From contig OX463815.1 of assembly GCA_949825045.1 (NCBI GenBank), forward strand, positions 32,975,356-33,039,355: DNA of 64,000 nucleotides, in the 5' to 3' direction. The position numbers were made by a program, and so were the translations under genes. The stretch is from Argyresthia goedartella (lineage: Eukaryota > Arthropoda > Insecta > Lepidoptera > Argyresthiidae). This document shows, piece by piece, positions 58,001 through 62,768 of this stretch. Numbering within the stretch: position 1 is the stretch's first letter; each line of letters opens with the position of its first letter. Below the pieces are notes generated by a model, which was given only the letters and a program-made list of their open reading frames with translations, ran no database searches and was not told the origin of the DNA.

Positions 58001-60316
58001 TTAACACCAGTAGGTTGTTAGGTGAGAAGGTGACGCAGCTGACATGGCCCATATGGCCGTTCAATGTTGCCTGGAGACGGTGTGTGGAGAGAGTCCAGAC
58101 CCGGACAAGGCCCCGAGCGCAGCCGGAGGCGGACAGTTGGCCGTCGCGGGAGACTTCGAGGCAACTGATGGGGATCAGCTCGCTTTGTTCCGCCTGCACG
58201 TAAGTTGCGGGATATATTCATATGTTTAGGTATATAGGCACATAATATGCATGTCGCAGTTGGTTGGTTAAATCAGACACTTAACTAACTCTCTAGACCT
58301 TTAATTGAATACCGACGTTTAACGAAGCCACTAGCATTTTGATTTAAAAAAAACATCGTCGAAAACGATTAACAATCTGTCTTACCGAAAGCCGGCGTGT
58401 TGAAAAACAAGATGGCGTCACGACAACAGCTGATTTGCACAGCTTCTAACAAGGCAAAACATTGCGGTAGCTTAGGTGAAGGGTAAAGGGGGTGAGCGAA
58501 ACGAAGCCCCCTTTATCCTTCGTGTTAGGTTGAAGAAACTTAAGTTCACATAGAAACATATTTATATTGTATATGTCTTGTTGCCTAGGAACGTTTAGAC
58601 AACTCGTTAAACACTTCGTTCACTCACTTGTCTGACGGAATTTTAGTGAGTGTAGTTAAACGTCGGTATTTAATTAACGGTCTCGAGAGTTAGTTAAGTG
58701 TTTGATTTAACCAACTATCTGCGACATGGACATTGCTTAGTACACGTTTGCCGGTTCCCAAGCGAGTAGTGAGATACGACATACGATTTCATAATAAACT
58801 TCCTGGTTTTGACTAATTTACAGAAAAAAGCTGACCAACTCAATGTGTGTTTCTTAGCGATGGTTTTTACCAAAATTTCGGTCAGCGTTACGAGGAACCA
58901 GAAATAGTTACTTTGACGTCGTATTTCACTACTCCCTTACGTGATAGTTATACTTAGATTTGGCTCGAAATAAAAGGGAAAACCTGAACATGGCATCTAT
59001 TTCAAAACAGCATTATTCAGAGCTCCTACGTTGTTCGCAAGTTGGATAGGCAGTTCGCAATGCGAATGTTTTAACCAAAATTTCGGTCAGCGTTACGAGG
59101 AACCAGAAATAGTTACTTTGACGTCGTATTTCACTACTCCCTTACGTGATAGTTATACTTAGATTTGGCTCTAAATCAAAGGGAAAACCAGAACATGGCA
59201 TCTATTTCAAAACAGCATTATTCAGAGCTCCTACGTTGTTCGCAAGTTGGATAGGCAGTTCGCAATTTACATCTGAAAGCCTCGGTATAAAAACTCGAGC
59301 TCCGAACTGAAAGGGATGAAAGGCAGCTGCCTAATGAAAAACAACCTGTTGCGTCCAGCACTGATGCGATTTGACACGGTTCTGGGTTCTATGCGTTTTT
59401 ATTTCGTATTTTACATCTCAATTTGAATAAACAACTACTTTCTATGTACAAAAATATCTACATACTTTCTAAAGTATTTCAGGATGCCCCTTCAAACAAA
59501 CGAACACCCTTCAAAATATCACTTAACTATACATATCAGCATTACCTGTAACATGCTGACTTTTGTATTAGATTTAGTTTGCCTCCGCTTCGTCTGCTTG
59601 GTAGGCCGGAAGTTCGTCAGGTTATCCTCCGAGTGGAAGGAGTATATCGTGACCCGGTTACCGCCTGAAAATGCCGTCTCGTTTACAAAGGGATCGGTGC
59701 TTCGGAAATGATTGGGGTTATACTTAGGTTGGGGGAAGATGCGAGGGATGAAACAAGAAATATTTTTTACTTTTCTTTTGAGAAAAATTTCGTCACCGCT
59801 TTTCGTTATACAATTTTCCGCAAGCAACTAATTGCTTTGATCTTTGCGACTATTGCGGCCAGTTAATCAGTAAACATTTTTAAGGGGGACTAGCGTCTAG
59901 GGATTATTTTCAAAGCCATTCAAACATAAATATTTACAGTCTTAAATCTTTCCTAAGAATCAAACTAACCTTCAATCATCGTTATCCCTTTAGCAGTAAC
60001 CGAGATTAGCAGTTATAGACAAAACAGACAAACGCGACGACAGGGGAATTGAAACATTGATTGATTGATTTCCTGCTCCTACTTCGTCTATCTGGGCGAC
60101 AGATCTTTGGTTTTATTTACCACAGCATCCTGAATAAAACCTACCTGCAGCCAACAAGAAGTGATCTTTATCCGCAATAGCTAAAGCAGCGAGATCGTGC
60201 GCAACAGCCAGCGTGCGCAGGAGTTGAGCGTTTAGCAGACTGTAGAGGTAGACGCGTTGGTCCGCGCAGCCTATGGCGGCGCGGCACGAGTCATGAGCCA
60301 CGCTGAAGCACTTCAC
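31022..60316 (-). CDS. WD40-repeat protein gene, C-terminal part (11 exons), possibly NWD/qui-1-like
   Basis: Eleven exons join in phase: 60145-60316, 59546-59664, 57933-58193, 56951-57124, 42306-42500, 41101-41299, 38869-39006, 38328-38414, 34877-35021, 32005-32077 and 31022-31097. They total 1639 bp (about 546 residues). Blades end in VYLYSL, VTIYSF, VRVWTL, VVVWQL, VHVWLV, IRIWTL, LKVWQL, LIVWDI and LIIWET, so 9-10 WD units form one or two propellers. A basic/Ser-rich tail follows (AAKRPMRRLLKKE, FSVSASMEEI, SSLIERLDSSDEE). WD40 propellers are protein-binding scaffolds. A NACHT-WD40 (NWD1/2, qui-1) protein is my best family guess, but the NACHT part is not in the window. Confidence 0.9.
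31101..31155. repeat. Three tandem 20-bp units next to a splice acceptor
   Basis: Units built on gaaacaaaatatcat occur at about 31100, 31120 and 31140. They directly abut the exon 11 acceptor, and the first may supply part of its pyrimidine tract on the minus strand. Confidence 0.85.
31250..31306. repeat. Perfect 27-bp hairpin (3-nt loop)
   Basis: Arms 31250-31276 (ttacacgcaattat...) and 31280-31306 are exact inverted copies with acc between. It lies in the intron between exons 10 and 11, and there is no coding. It may be a foldback element core or simply a palindrome. Confidence 0.95.
31595..31900 (-). mobile_element. SINE S2 copy with internal insertion
   Basis: Blocks gaggggcacaggc, ccggat-cgagtaagatt, agccata-ccaccacgctg, gcgatagta and gacctacagtttaa match the other S2 copies (46215-46500, 47228-47405, 47993-48310), in the same order. 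An extra block of about 80 bp interrupts it near 31690-31770. Confidence 0.65.
32005..32077 (-). CDS. WD40 gene exon 10
   Basis: Acceptor tttgtttcag and donor gtaaga. 73 bp, the first base completes Arg (AG|A), then 24 codons: FSVSASMEEISKIQEAKIKD and LGSQ. Short, but the phase fit with exon 9 and the splice sites support it. The RRFSVSAS sequence at the exon 9/10 junction looks like a basophilic kinase site (inference). Confidence 0.85.
32385..32610 (+). pseudogene. LINE-B 3' end fragment
   Basis: Fragments gagatcttgaaatgg, gagcaatttaaaaacca, gcgactt, gactgtatgggttaatc and caacacagaccttgctg match the C-terminus and 3' UTR of the LINE-B copy at 55500-55680, with a deletion in the middle. The following arm at 32636 is a degraded version of the LINE-B 3' hairpin. 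Confidence 0.8.
32611..33424. other. No further gene recognised
   Basis: The first 70 bp continue the LINE-B 3' UTR. The rest has only short frames without motifs. Confidence 0.45.
33425..33690 (+). mobile_element. tRNA-derived SINE S1, copy 2
   Basis: B-box-like gggttcgagtcc (33474) followed by the same body blocks as copy 1: gatgagaacggatgtt, tagtcatggttgttta, tagatacagggaatcc and gggctagatcaatgtg. It ends in an (ATT)n tail at 33660-33686. Orientation is opposite to the WD40 gene, in its intron. Confidence 0.82.
33691..34299. other. No gene recognised
   Basis: AT-rich intronic DNA. A stretch near 34180-34210 (aataaatatatacaaatac) looks like a retroelement poly-A end but I cannot assign it. 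Confidence 0.4.
34300..34625 (+). mobile_element. RTE-like LINE tail fragment
   Basis: Blocks cagcccctaattt, catcaaattttgcgc, catacaaacttccatcccctag, and tcagtgagtcagtgacga resemble RTE-type LINE tails such as 5690-6130. There is no ORF. The call rests on recalled style only. Confidence 0.4.
34722..34740. repeat. Poly-G run
   Basis: About 18 consecutive G residues after a (tg)n stretch, upstream of the exon 9 donor region on the plus strand. Long G runs are error-prone in sequencing and could form G-quadruplexes. Confidence 0.9.
34877..35021 (-). CDS. WD40 gene exon 9 (basic tail)
   Basis: Acceptor tgcctaccag and donor gtaagg, 145 bp. Two leading bases complete the split codon and two are left at the end. 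It encodes ELRPLAAKRPMRRLLKKEVS, LDTYTWQKKYGHLTS and AAMMAQVDERLKR. This is outside the WD fold: a highly basic helix-prone segment with strong GC bias at third positions, typical of a conserved C-terminal extension. Confidence 0.9.
35287..35500 (+). pseudogene. LINE C-terminal fragment
   Basis: The frame gives SYTKTFSLPKYNNVYGMRKW, then LLPDIIYELPNEFIKDFVQL and LKKYHIKGM. This is the usual G-x-x-x-W-x-x-LP C-terminal style of jockey/CR1 LINEs. It is heavily 5'-truncated with no catalytic motif. Confidence 0.5.
35590..35935 (-). mobile_element. SINE S3-related copy
   Basis: Contains tagcgtcacgcc, cgg-atggcagag, and ttgtgcccacgttttagc blocks in the S3 order. The left part has a repeated ttcaaaacc or tggtaata phrase shared with 36530-36600. 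Headless and diverged. Confidence 0.55.
35950..36430 (-). pseudogene. LINE-B 3' end with hairpin
   Basis: The minus strand from 36430 reads VAYVSRLHKISNSFKGNCIR, YYNKVPTDIKNLPLDKFK and KKGYYRISDYLED then a stop. The 3' UTR holds the hairpin (36068-36101) and ends in aaatgattttt and (tttga)n at 35990-35955. It is 5'-truncated. The ORF matches the C-terminus of 52690-55620. Confidence 0.85.
36068..36101 (-). repeat. LINE-B 3'-UTR hairpin (8-bp stem)
   Basis: Stem ctgtggag/ctccacag. Both arms lack the third G or C found in the 9-bp stems at 43285 and 55755, which is a paired (compensatory) difference. Confidence 0.8.
36480..36730 (-). mobile_element. SINE S3-related copy
   Basis: Blocks gacgctgcattttgcgag, ggggccaagcccattgc, tttccttacgatgttt match S3 at 25430-25520 and 43700-43750. 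No tRNA head is recognised. Confidence 0.55.
36731..37734. other. No gene recognised
   Basis: The short frames at 36830-37021 and 37142-37330 have no motif. The block tgatttcgaa...aatggcattg near 37147 recurs at 42238, so a dispersed repeat is present. A 16-bp hairpin lies at 37177-37213. Confidence 0.45.
37177..37213. repeat. 16-bp perfect hairpin, 5-nt loop
   Basis: cctagatttattatct and its exact inverse agataataaatctagg are separated by atctc. Non-coding. Confidence 0.93.
37735..38303 (-). mobile_element. MITE-P copy 2
   Basis: Minus-oriented copy: starts tttatctacacaagtatc, then the acattatgaccataatgtgt palindrome, cgccgacacccgcctgc, gcggttcctgaac and the gccttcggc hairpin (present twice through a partial duplication near 38100-38240). 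It ends cataaacaactatta. It lies in the intron, ending 25 bp from exon 8. Confidence 0.85.
38328..38414 (-). CDS. WD40 gene exon 8
   Basis: Acceptor actgtccag and donor gtgagt, 87 bp. It encodes GCLPIICLHNTPATYVKIPT and YAAPTKEID. CLPIICLHNT probably closes the propeller and the rest leads into the tail. It lies just 25 bp from the end of MITE-P copy 2 (38303). Confidence 0.88.
38869..39006 (-). CDS. WD40 gene exon 7
   Basis: Acceptor acccaatag and donor gtgaga. Two bases complete the Gly codon split with exon 6, giving VSGAEDKTLIIWETKRG. LALTSLALHVPLIGFQIT and DCARMVVHLLDR follow, and one base is left over. This is the last clear WD blade. A repeat fragment with F2-like phrases starts about 35 bp upstream of the acceptor (39040-39290). 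Confidence 0.93.
39040..39290 (-). repeat. Repeat fragment shared with 57545-57790
   Basis: Blocks gactcgc-cac, ttgtaaattt-atgattctag, caacg-gaagta, cttgcgagta, and gattgcgttgacttag match 57545-57790 in order. Non-coding. It lies just upstream of the exon 7 acceptor. I treat both as members of the F2-like group. Confidence 0.6.
39660..39885. repeat. 108-bp-type units, one inverted
   Basis: One forward unit (aaccggatccccag, aaccagtaac, aaaatggcggc) followed by an inverted one (gcttcaaaatcgatatctgag, gatccggttgg). They are the same family as 5215-5690 and form an imperfect hairpin. gaccagtaactaaaaa and ggcggcc follow. Confidence 0.65.
40627..40653. repeat. (CTG)n microsatellite
   Basis: About eight to nine CTG units inside R-T copy 2. 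Copy 1 has only two at the same place (39638-39644), so this is a local expansion. Confidence 0.93.
40670..40900 (+). repeat. Interspersed repeat R-H, copy 2
   Basis: Contains cgcaaaggcttatat, cacgagccgaaggcg, cgtagcgaggttcgt and tttttccgcctgag, all of which occur inverted at 7795-8040. The palindromic gccgaaggc core is shared with MITE-P. Non-coding. Confidence 0.6.
41101..41299 (-). CDS. WD40 gene exon 6
   Basis: Acceptor ttcccag and donor gtgagt. Enters in phase 0 and leaves one base (66 codons + 1). It encodes VLVGHTDLVSCVAVAITN, VVSGSWDCNLIVWDINTG, SELHTLSGHLGKVTSVKV and GDGTIAVSG. It has canonical GH and WD dipeptides, the clearest WD40 repeat in the gene. Confidence 0.96.
41575..42175 (+). 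mobile_element. F2 repeat, full-length-like copy with terminal hairpin
   Basis: It starts accggtcaagtacgagtcgg and contains gggttccgtac and a gacggacggac block. It ends with a hairpin-type pair (agggtttc...ggaaccct) followed by aaaaa. Other copies or parts are at 45760-45905, 49706-50455 (reverse), 57540-57917 and 63870-63890. No protein is encoded. A-tail-like end and short target duplication (see 49706) suggest a LINE-mobilised repeat. Confidence 0.7.
42306..42500 (-). CDS. WD40 gene exon 5
   Basis: Acceptor tccaagcag and donor gtaggg. Phase 0 at both ends, 65 codons. It completes the previous blade (VLSDGDNSIRIWTLAGG) and adds another: VERISCFALTADSQHLVTGS with MDMSLKVWQLDGGKLSQ. It is preceded by the 14.4-kb intron, the largest in the window. 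Confidence 0.95.
42885..42955. repeat. Hairpin repeat shared with 58445-58535
   Basis: Both have ggtagcttaggtgaagggta, aag-gggtgagcga and agccccctttatccttcgtg then ttaggtt. Stem gtaaaggg/ccctttatc folds around gagcgaagcgaag. Non-coding, about 70 bp. Confidence 0.8.
43117..43148. repeat. Perfect 32-bp palindrome
   Basis: gaacgcgagagcatca is followed at once by its exact inverse, with no spacer. Non-coding and intronic. Possibly a foldback or inversion breakpoint. Confidence 0.96.
43265..43580 (-). pseudogene. LINE-B 3' end with hairpin
   Basis: The minus strand reads NKIPLEILKLPFEQFKNHVK, then KETLSKKVYYNVQDYLNDG and a stop. The UTR follows with a 9-bp stem hairpin (43285-43318). It is 5'-truncated and close to 55490-55800. 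Confidence 0.88.
43285..43318 (-). repeat. LINE-B 3'-UTR hairpin (9-bp stem)
   Basis: Stem ctgtgggag/ctcccacag, with a 16-nt loop. It is the same structure as 55755-55788. Confidence 0.85.
43590..43885 (-). mobile_element. SINE S3 with tRNA-like head
   Basis: On the minus strand the head reads gagcctccgtggtcttatgg (A-box-like tggtcttatgg) with a B-box-like ggatcgattgc about 40 bases on. The body follows: gatggaaaacatcgtaagga, tgggcacaagtgtgcctctg, cgtatgggaaaaggcgtgac. It is the most complete S3 in the window. Pol III-type internal promoter, no protein. Confidence 0.82.
43886..45400. other. No gene recognised (1.5 kb, intronic)
   Basis: Within the 14.4-kb intron of the WD40 gene. Short frames (for example 45044-45274) have no known motif. 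Confidence 0.45.
45439..45482. repeat. Perfect 21-bp hairpin, 2-nt loop
   Basis: Arm gacttaactatccaccc... (45439-45459) and its exact inverse (45462-45482), separated by ct. Non-coding, intronic. Confidence 0.95.
45760..45905 (+). mobile_element. F2 repeat, 3' end fragment
   Basis: Blocks tagcggcaatagaaat, gtgaaaatttcagctct, gacagacggacagacgga and cgggtacggaacctttaaaa match the 3' part of F2. It ends in the same ggaacc-plus-A style. Confidence 0.75.
46215..46500 (-). mobile_element. SINE S2 copy with tRNA-like head
   Basis: The minus strand starts with a head ggtctaatgggtttcacgct and B-box-like region aggttcaaatg. The body follows: gtagatcccggcttctat, accaacccacattgagccag, ggcttaatcttactcg and ggcctgtgcccctcgg. 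Compare 47228-47405 and 47993-48310. Confidence 0.75.
46674..47224. mobile_element. MITE-P copy 3, fold-back form
   Basis: Both ends are the same MITE-P terminus in opposite orientation (tagtagtttatgtgactg at the left, cagtcacataaactacta at the right). Arms 46695-46870 and 46915-47115 are inverted copies of each other (acactagtttatctacacac, gaaccgcatgtttgaccggc, ttagcttgttctgtag). The right arm keeps the gcctt-agc hairpin lost in the left. It is a giant inverted repeat derived from two MITE-P copies. Confidence 0.85.
47228..47405 (-). mobile_element. SINE S2 body fragment
   Basis: Blocks ccgaggtgcacat, ctttacccggatacga, ggctcagtgcgggtt, ctacctcgtagctatagtag match S2. It runs into a short (GCAT)n tract at 47398-47420. 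No head. Confidence 0.7.
47470..47965 (+). pseudogene. LINE-B-like C-terminal fragment
   Basis: Frames give NTRNRNRLALPLFRLSKV, then after a frameshift KRFKNYVKNELIRKSYYI and IKEYLDDKTAW. This is the same C-terminal order as LINE-B. An extra downstream stretch to 47934 has no known motif. It ends near a poly-A and a repeated gaatgactctgact phrase (47967-47991). Confidence 0.75.
47993..48310 (-). mobile_element. SINE S2, head and body
   Basis: Head at about 48115 on the minus strand (ggtctgatgggtttcacgc) with the body running to 47993. A second body follows at 48118-48310 (ccgagggccacaggcc, ggatacaagtaagatt, gagtgcgggttggtg, gcgatagtagctggg). Probably two adjacent copies. Confidence 0.7.
48311..48929. 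other. Possible F2-like remnant, no gene
   Basis: Phrases gccgcaccaataactttgtaa (48413) and gacagacacacgtagagacag (48794) recall F2, but most of the stretch is unassigned. A ccttgcgcgcttcgctcgctcag-like end near 48858 resembles other tails. No protein. Confidence 0.4.
48930..49432 (+). mobile_element. MITE-P copy 4
   Basis: Full plus-oriented copy: tagtagtttatgtgactgct, the ttatgaaacgagccgaaggc hairpin, acactagtttatctacacac, gaaccgcatgtttgaccggc, the acataatg-cataatgt palindrome, then ggtttatgatacgtgtgtag. It is the cleanest copy for defining the family. Confidence 0.88.
49631..50238. repeat. 308-bp tandem duplication spanning a LINE-F2 junction
   Basis: aggcgtttgacctaatta at 49631 recurs at 49939. 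Each unit has LINE-E sequence followed by the F2 head (gggttccgtacccaacggg, ctgtccgtccgtcc, aggctgtatctcaagaacc). Few differences. The duplication must postdate the F2 insertion. Confidence 0.92.
49706..50455 (-). mobile_element. F2 insertion in LINE-E
   Basis: Inserted in the codons for RSIF-WYENQ. The left junction has attttt before agggttccgtac and the right junction has aattttgg, suggesting a short (about 5-bp) target duplication. The reverse-oriented element ends at 50445 with cacttgaccg then T-rich. The hairpin agggttccgt...acggaaccct (49723-49755) marks its 3' end. Confidence 0.75.
50526..50539. repeat. G14 run in RT motif B neighbourhood
   Basis: The phrase VRQGG of LINE-E has been expanded by a 14-G run to VRQGGGG-V. 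It keeps the frame. Likely slippage or a sequencing/assembly ambiguity. Confidence 0.85.
51331..52689. other. No gene recognised
   Basis: AT-rich intronic DNA. Starts after LINE-E and ends at the LINE-B copy. The block gccgccattttgaaaag at 51961 recalls the 108-bp repeat's ggcggc phrase. Otherwise nothing to support. Confidence 0.45.
52701..53105 (+). pseudogene. LINE-B endonuclease C-terminal part
   Basis: DNHIIVCVYRPPRDEKG, KKLIICGDINVDLLVD (GD-N motif) and LEPTRIILTSQ read in one frame. Then CAFTSKNVINCLPSDHSGQT (SDH motif) follows in another. The N-terminal half with the catalytic Glu is missing. Confidence 0.85.
53117..53704. repeat. Exact 294-bp tandem duplication in LINE-B
   Basis: The unit ctagagatgtatatgaaaa starts at 53117 and 53411 and ends at 53704. 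294 bp is 98 codons, so the frame is kept. The unit encodes RDVYEKLRYGFAIPD through YVKKYSKIFKL. The copies look identical by eye. Confidence 0.95.
53323..54542 (+). pseudogene. LINE-B RT, N-terminal part to motif A
   Basis: The frame 53323-54105 covers the pre-RT region (NVWATFGIRKSRAILYDIYE, NNIMKTVWQIINRETGK, EVARAFETFFTNAP). The next frame, 54177-54542, has LIPLFKSGDKGDPSNF, GPISVLPALSKIFDKIILNQ, YGFTRAKSTMDAG and GVFCDLSKAFDCVDHETLL (motif A). At least one frameshift lies between 54105 and 54177. Confidence 0.9.
54543..55618 (+). pseudogene. LINE-B RT, motif B to C-terminus, FADD changed to FAED
   Basis: IGVPQGSILGPFLFLVYIND (motif B), then VLFAEDTSLVFKIEK, where the catalytic motif reads FAED instead of FADD. 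Then comes the triplicated thumb segment. Then TKFLGITIDNKLQWGPHIKK, YAVRNIRQNTDVATSRLVYF, IFNLQKRAIRAFYYLKRTD, KFIFENIMYLE and LSKKGYYNVQDFLNDGTVWG. The first Asp of the metal-binding pair is Glu, so activity is doubtful even apart from the frameshifts. Confidence 0.92.
54760..55101. repeat. 114-bp triplication in the LINE-B RT thumb
   Basis: ttttgatgatgtcaatagag starts at 54760, 54874 and 54988. Each unit is 114 bp (38 codons: FDDVNRVLSLTLNWFTVNNL to FSLPNVS). They differ by one or two bases. The in-frame triplication keeps the downstream frame. Confidence 0.95.
55755..55788 (+). repeat. LINE-B 3'-UTR hairpin (9-bp stem)
   Basis: Stem ctgtgggag/ctcccacag, loop of 16 nt, 137 bp after the stop. 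Also at 43285 (same stem) and 36068 (8-bp stem with paired change). It may serve as the template recognition structure for the element's RT (inference). Confidence 0.82.
55950..56892. repeat. (GGATGGA)n minisatellite of about 120 units
   Basis: A near-perfect 7-bp unit runs from about 56047 to 56891, preceded by a diverged agata/ggatgat edge (55950-56046). Because 7 is not a multiple of 3 and the unit has no stop in any frame, all six frames are open. The apparent proteins (MEDGGWR and HPPSSIL repeats) are artefacts. It lies in the intron after exon 4. The plus strand is purine/GG-rich, and two-tetrad G-quadruplexes are possible. Confidence 0.98.
56951..57124 (-). CDS. WD40 gene exon 4
   Basis: Acceptor ttcccgcag and donor gtaagt. 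It is phase 0 at both ends with 58 codons. It starts at GHSAALQALVMLTDGRRAMS and reaches GDRARSVHVWLVDSG, then IVLHSL and HSIAVTLNMKFA. It is GC-rich compared with its surroundings, as the other exons are. The minisatellite at 56892-55950 begins only about 58 bp inside the following intron. Confidence 0.93.
57170..57300 (-). mobile_element. SINE S3 fragment
   Basis: gcgcccaggttcagccagtta, agtagtccattttacgtg, cccaccgcca and ctatggagata match S3 at 25415-25500. Intronic, no head. Confidence 0.65.
57540..57917 (+). mobile_element. F2-type repeat ending at the exon 3 donor
   Basis: Starts with the agtcagactcgcgcactgag block and ends with agggttccc...ggtacggaaccctaaaaa, the terminal hairpin plus A tail. 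Its last base lies about 15 bp from the exon 3 donor. It is antisense to the gene. Confidence 0.75.
57933..58193 (-). CDS. WD40 gene exon 3 (two full blades)
   Basis: Acceptor tacgtgcag and donor gtaaga. It is phase 0 at both ends with 87 codons. It has two textbook WD units: ISCLEVSRDGQLSASGCARG with LVRVWTL, and GHMGHVSCVTFSPNNLLVLS with GSEDRTVVVWQL. The GH dipeptide, structural Asp and terminal W are all present in the second. A repeat (F2, 57540-57917) ends about 15 bp past the donor. Confidence 0.95.
58251..58727. mobile_element. TIR element (73-bp arms) with nested hairpin repeat
   Basis: The left arm 58251-58323 (atgtcgcagttggttggtta...) and right arm 58655-58727 are inverted copies with about 10 differences. 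Inside, at 58445-58535, is the hairpin repeat also seen at 42885. No transposase. It lies in the intron between exons 2 and 3. Target duplication not clear. Confidence 0.85.
58865..59268. repeat. 205-bp tandem duplication
   Basis: ccaaaatttcggtcagcg starts at 58870 and again at 59075. The two units share tgatagttatacttagattt and ttcagagctcctacgttgtt with about three differences. Non-coding, intronic. Confidence 0.93.
59546..59664 (-). CDS. WD40 gene exon 2
   Basis: Acceptor ttttcag and donor gtaatg. The exon supplies two bases to complete the split Gly codon, then 39 codons. It gives GNRVTIYSFHSEDNL, then a basic stretch (RPTKQTKRRQTKS) and KVSMLQ. The strand VTIYSF closes the blade begun by LLAAG of exon 1. 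The basic insert is probably a surface loop between blades. The phase match with both neighbours is exact. Confidence 0.85.
60145..60316 (-). CDS. WD40 gene exon 1 of those visible
   Basis: The acceptor is cccaccag at 60317 and the donor is gtaggt after 60145. The exon enters in phase 0 and leaves one base over (57 codons + 1). It encodes VKCFSVAHDSCRAAIGCADQ, then the blade strand RVYLYSLLNAQLLRTL and DHFLLAAG. This is a WD40 unit with Tyr in place of the usual Trp. It is the most upstream exon I can find. Sequence to the right is LINE and MITE, so earlier exons lie outside the window or were missed. Confidence 0.88.
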
Positions 60317-60479
60317 CTGGTGGGACGATTGATGAGTTTAGTCATTCATAGGACGTTTCTGTACTTTCTACGATAAAACGTACGCAATAAAAATAAGAGA
60401 CTGAGCTGCCGATGTTTTTATGTGTAGGCGTAAATCTCCTCTTTGCTTCGTTTTAGCTCCAACGAACCATGACATCGTA

Positions 60480-60770
60480 TTATAATAAGACACCACTGGA
60501 GATTTTGATATTGCCACTTGAGTAACTTAAAAAGCATGTTAATGCGACTTTGTCGAAAAAGGGATATTACAATGTTCAATATTACTTTAATGATGGGACT
60601 GTATGGGTTAATCTAGCTCAACACATTAATTATGGGACTGTATGGGTTAATCTAGCTCAACACAATCCTTGCTGTTAATAATTTTGTAATTATTTTTTCC
60701 TGCTTATTAATTATAAGAATTAATATTGTAATATTTGTATTAGTTTCTAATTGTATATACTAAGTATAGT
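60480..60770 (+). pseudogene. LINE-B 3' end fragment
   Basis: gagattttgatattgcca, cgaaaaagggatattacaatg, gatgggactgtatggg and gctgttaataattttgt match 55505-55680. A 39-bp unit (atgggactgtatgggttaat) is duplicated at 60593 and 60632. It is dead. It lies just upstream of exon 1. Confidence 0.82.
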
Positions 60771-61399
60771 ATAAGTTTGGTAAGGAATGGCAGTTTTGAG
60801 AGGTAAATCAAAACAAAAAGAATATTTTCAAACTGTGCCGTGTGACATGCCACATGAAAGGGCTTGTTGCAAGTTTTTTTTTTTTGATAACTTGAAAACA
60901 CTTAGTTAAAAACATATTTACGAAAAAAGATTATATTTTAAGAAACATAAAAAGCACCTACACACCTTCTCACTCACTCACACCTCTATCTTTCGTTAAA
61001 GTTATTGTTTATTTAATATTATATTTAAAGTTTTTTTAGTATATATCGGTACTTATTTTATATTTACTGTCTGTATAGGTACTTAATTTTTTCTAGTTAT
61101 CGTGCACTGCCATCCTTTTATGATACTATTTCCTATAATACCTTGGTTTTTTGGTAGAAATCTCTTTTTAAAAATAAGCTCGCCTTTGTACATGCAACTG
61201 CTTTCTTTAATGTTACTGCTAAAATATTAGGAAATAAATAAAGAATAAGGAATGAAGAATATGAATAAGAAACCATTCCGCCCCTTAACTCCAAAACTAC
61301 TAATCCTAAAATAAAAAATAAAATGTTTAATTTAATTATAGGGAAAATATAAAAAAAACGGTTTAAATTACTCTGAACTCTGGCTGGGGGTTATTACAT
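60771..61399. other. No gene recognised
   Basis: AT-rich, with runs of T and an aaataaataaagaataagg phrase near 61232 that resembles a poly-A end. No WD40 exon found. Confidence 0.45.
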
Positions 61400-61496
61400 A
61401 GCTATTTCAAGAGGATCTACGCATCCGCAGACTTATTGATAGCCTCTATAATCTGGTCATAGGCCATCTTAAAATCTTCTGACATCATTTAGTTTT

Positions 61497-62070
61497 TCAA
61501 AACATTCTGGAGACTATCTCTATATGCCTTCTTTCATCACATTTTTTTAAGTTTTTTTTTGTAAACTTTAAGATAATTCTGTACATGATAACAAGATGGT
61601 CACTTGCAAGGTTCTCTTTAGGGACTATCCAATTGAACTTGAGAGAGTTTTTGGACGACTTAAGAGTCAAATTAGGGAAGGATTTCTGTGGGTTTCTATT
61701 AACTAGCTTTGGGCGTATCGGAGACCCATAATTTATTAGAAATATTTTCAACAAGGGAGTCATTTTTTATGTCTTCGGCAACTATATAATATACATCATA
61801 TAAGCTATAATATATACTCTAGCTAAATAGAGAATATTATCGCATTAATTTGGCGTAGTTTAGGTAGGTCTGTGTAGGTAGTCTGTTCATACTGTCTTTA
61901 CTTTGTTCAAGACCTACACAGTTTAACACATTAAAATTAAGAACTTGAATGCAGGGATTGGTGCTGGTAAATGGGCAAACCTGGCTTTTGATTGAGGTAT
62001 GAATGACAATAGCAATACCGCCATAAGAATCATCTCCGTCTTGTCTGTAAATGGTATGACCGTAATTCAC
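61497..62070 (-). pseudogene. LINE-D endonuclease fragments
   Basis: Segment 62070-61837 has YGHTIYRQDGDDSYGGIAIV and IHTSIKSQVC, matching GYSVFRKDRADGYGGLAILV of LINE-A. Segment 61763-61497 has FNWIVPKENLASDHLVIMY, with the SDH motif. The part between, which includes the GDFN block, is lost or frame-broken. It is dead. Confidence 0.8.
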
Positions 62071-62768
62071 TATCTGGCTCTAGTTAAGTCTCGCTTAAAA
62101 TAGCTATATATTTTTATTTGTGATAGAACATTTCGAATTCAGTTTTCTCAGGGCGGAGACTGTGCATTCCATTGTACTAATCTCAAAGTTGTAATTTTGG
62201 TTTACTTATTAATTAAGAAGAGCCTTCATCATTTAACCCCCATCTGCCATCCTTTAATAAGTTCACAAATATCTTCTTACCTTCCCCTATAGGAATTTTG
62301 GAAATAGTAATAATCTTCACCTCTAAATGTGTTGCAGAAACTATAGCCTCTTTAACCCTCCGTAACAACATCAATAGGTAGAATCTTTTACAAGAACCTG
62401 TTTTCCATTCGCATTGCTTCGCACATGTCTGTTGCCGCCATCGACTAGTACACCTGTTTCTAACTAATTCCCTTTTTATTTTTTTGCTTTTTCGGCAAGG
62501 GGGCTACAGTTTTTCTTCCTGGGTGTGTCAGTTTCTTAATATATGCTTTCTACTTCTGAAGTGCAAGGATATGGACATATATACCTTGGACATGACTTGA
62601 ATAAGTTCTTTCTCTTTGAGGTACAGAAGACAATTTTGGTCTAAAGCCATGTGGCAACCTTTGCAATTAGTACATCTGTATATGTCTCGCAGTTTTCAAG
62701 TTTCTGTTTACATTTGGGACATGTTTTGGTCCCTAGGAAAGGCACATACGGGCAGTGTGGTAAATTTT

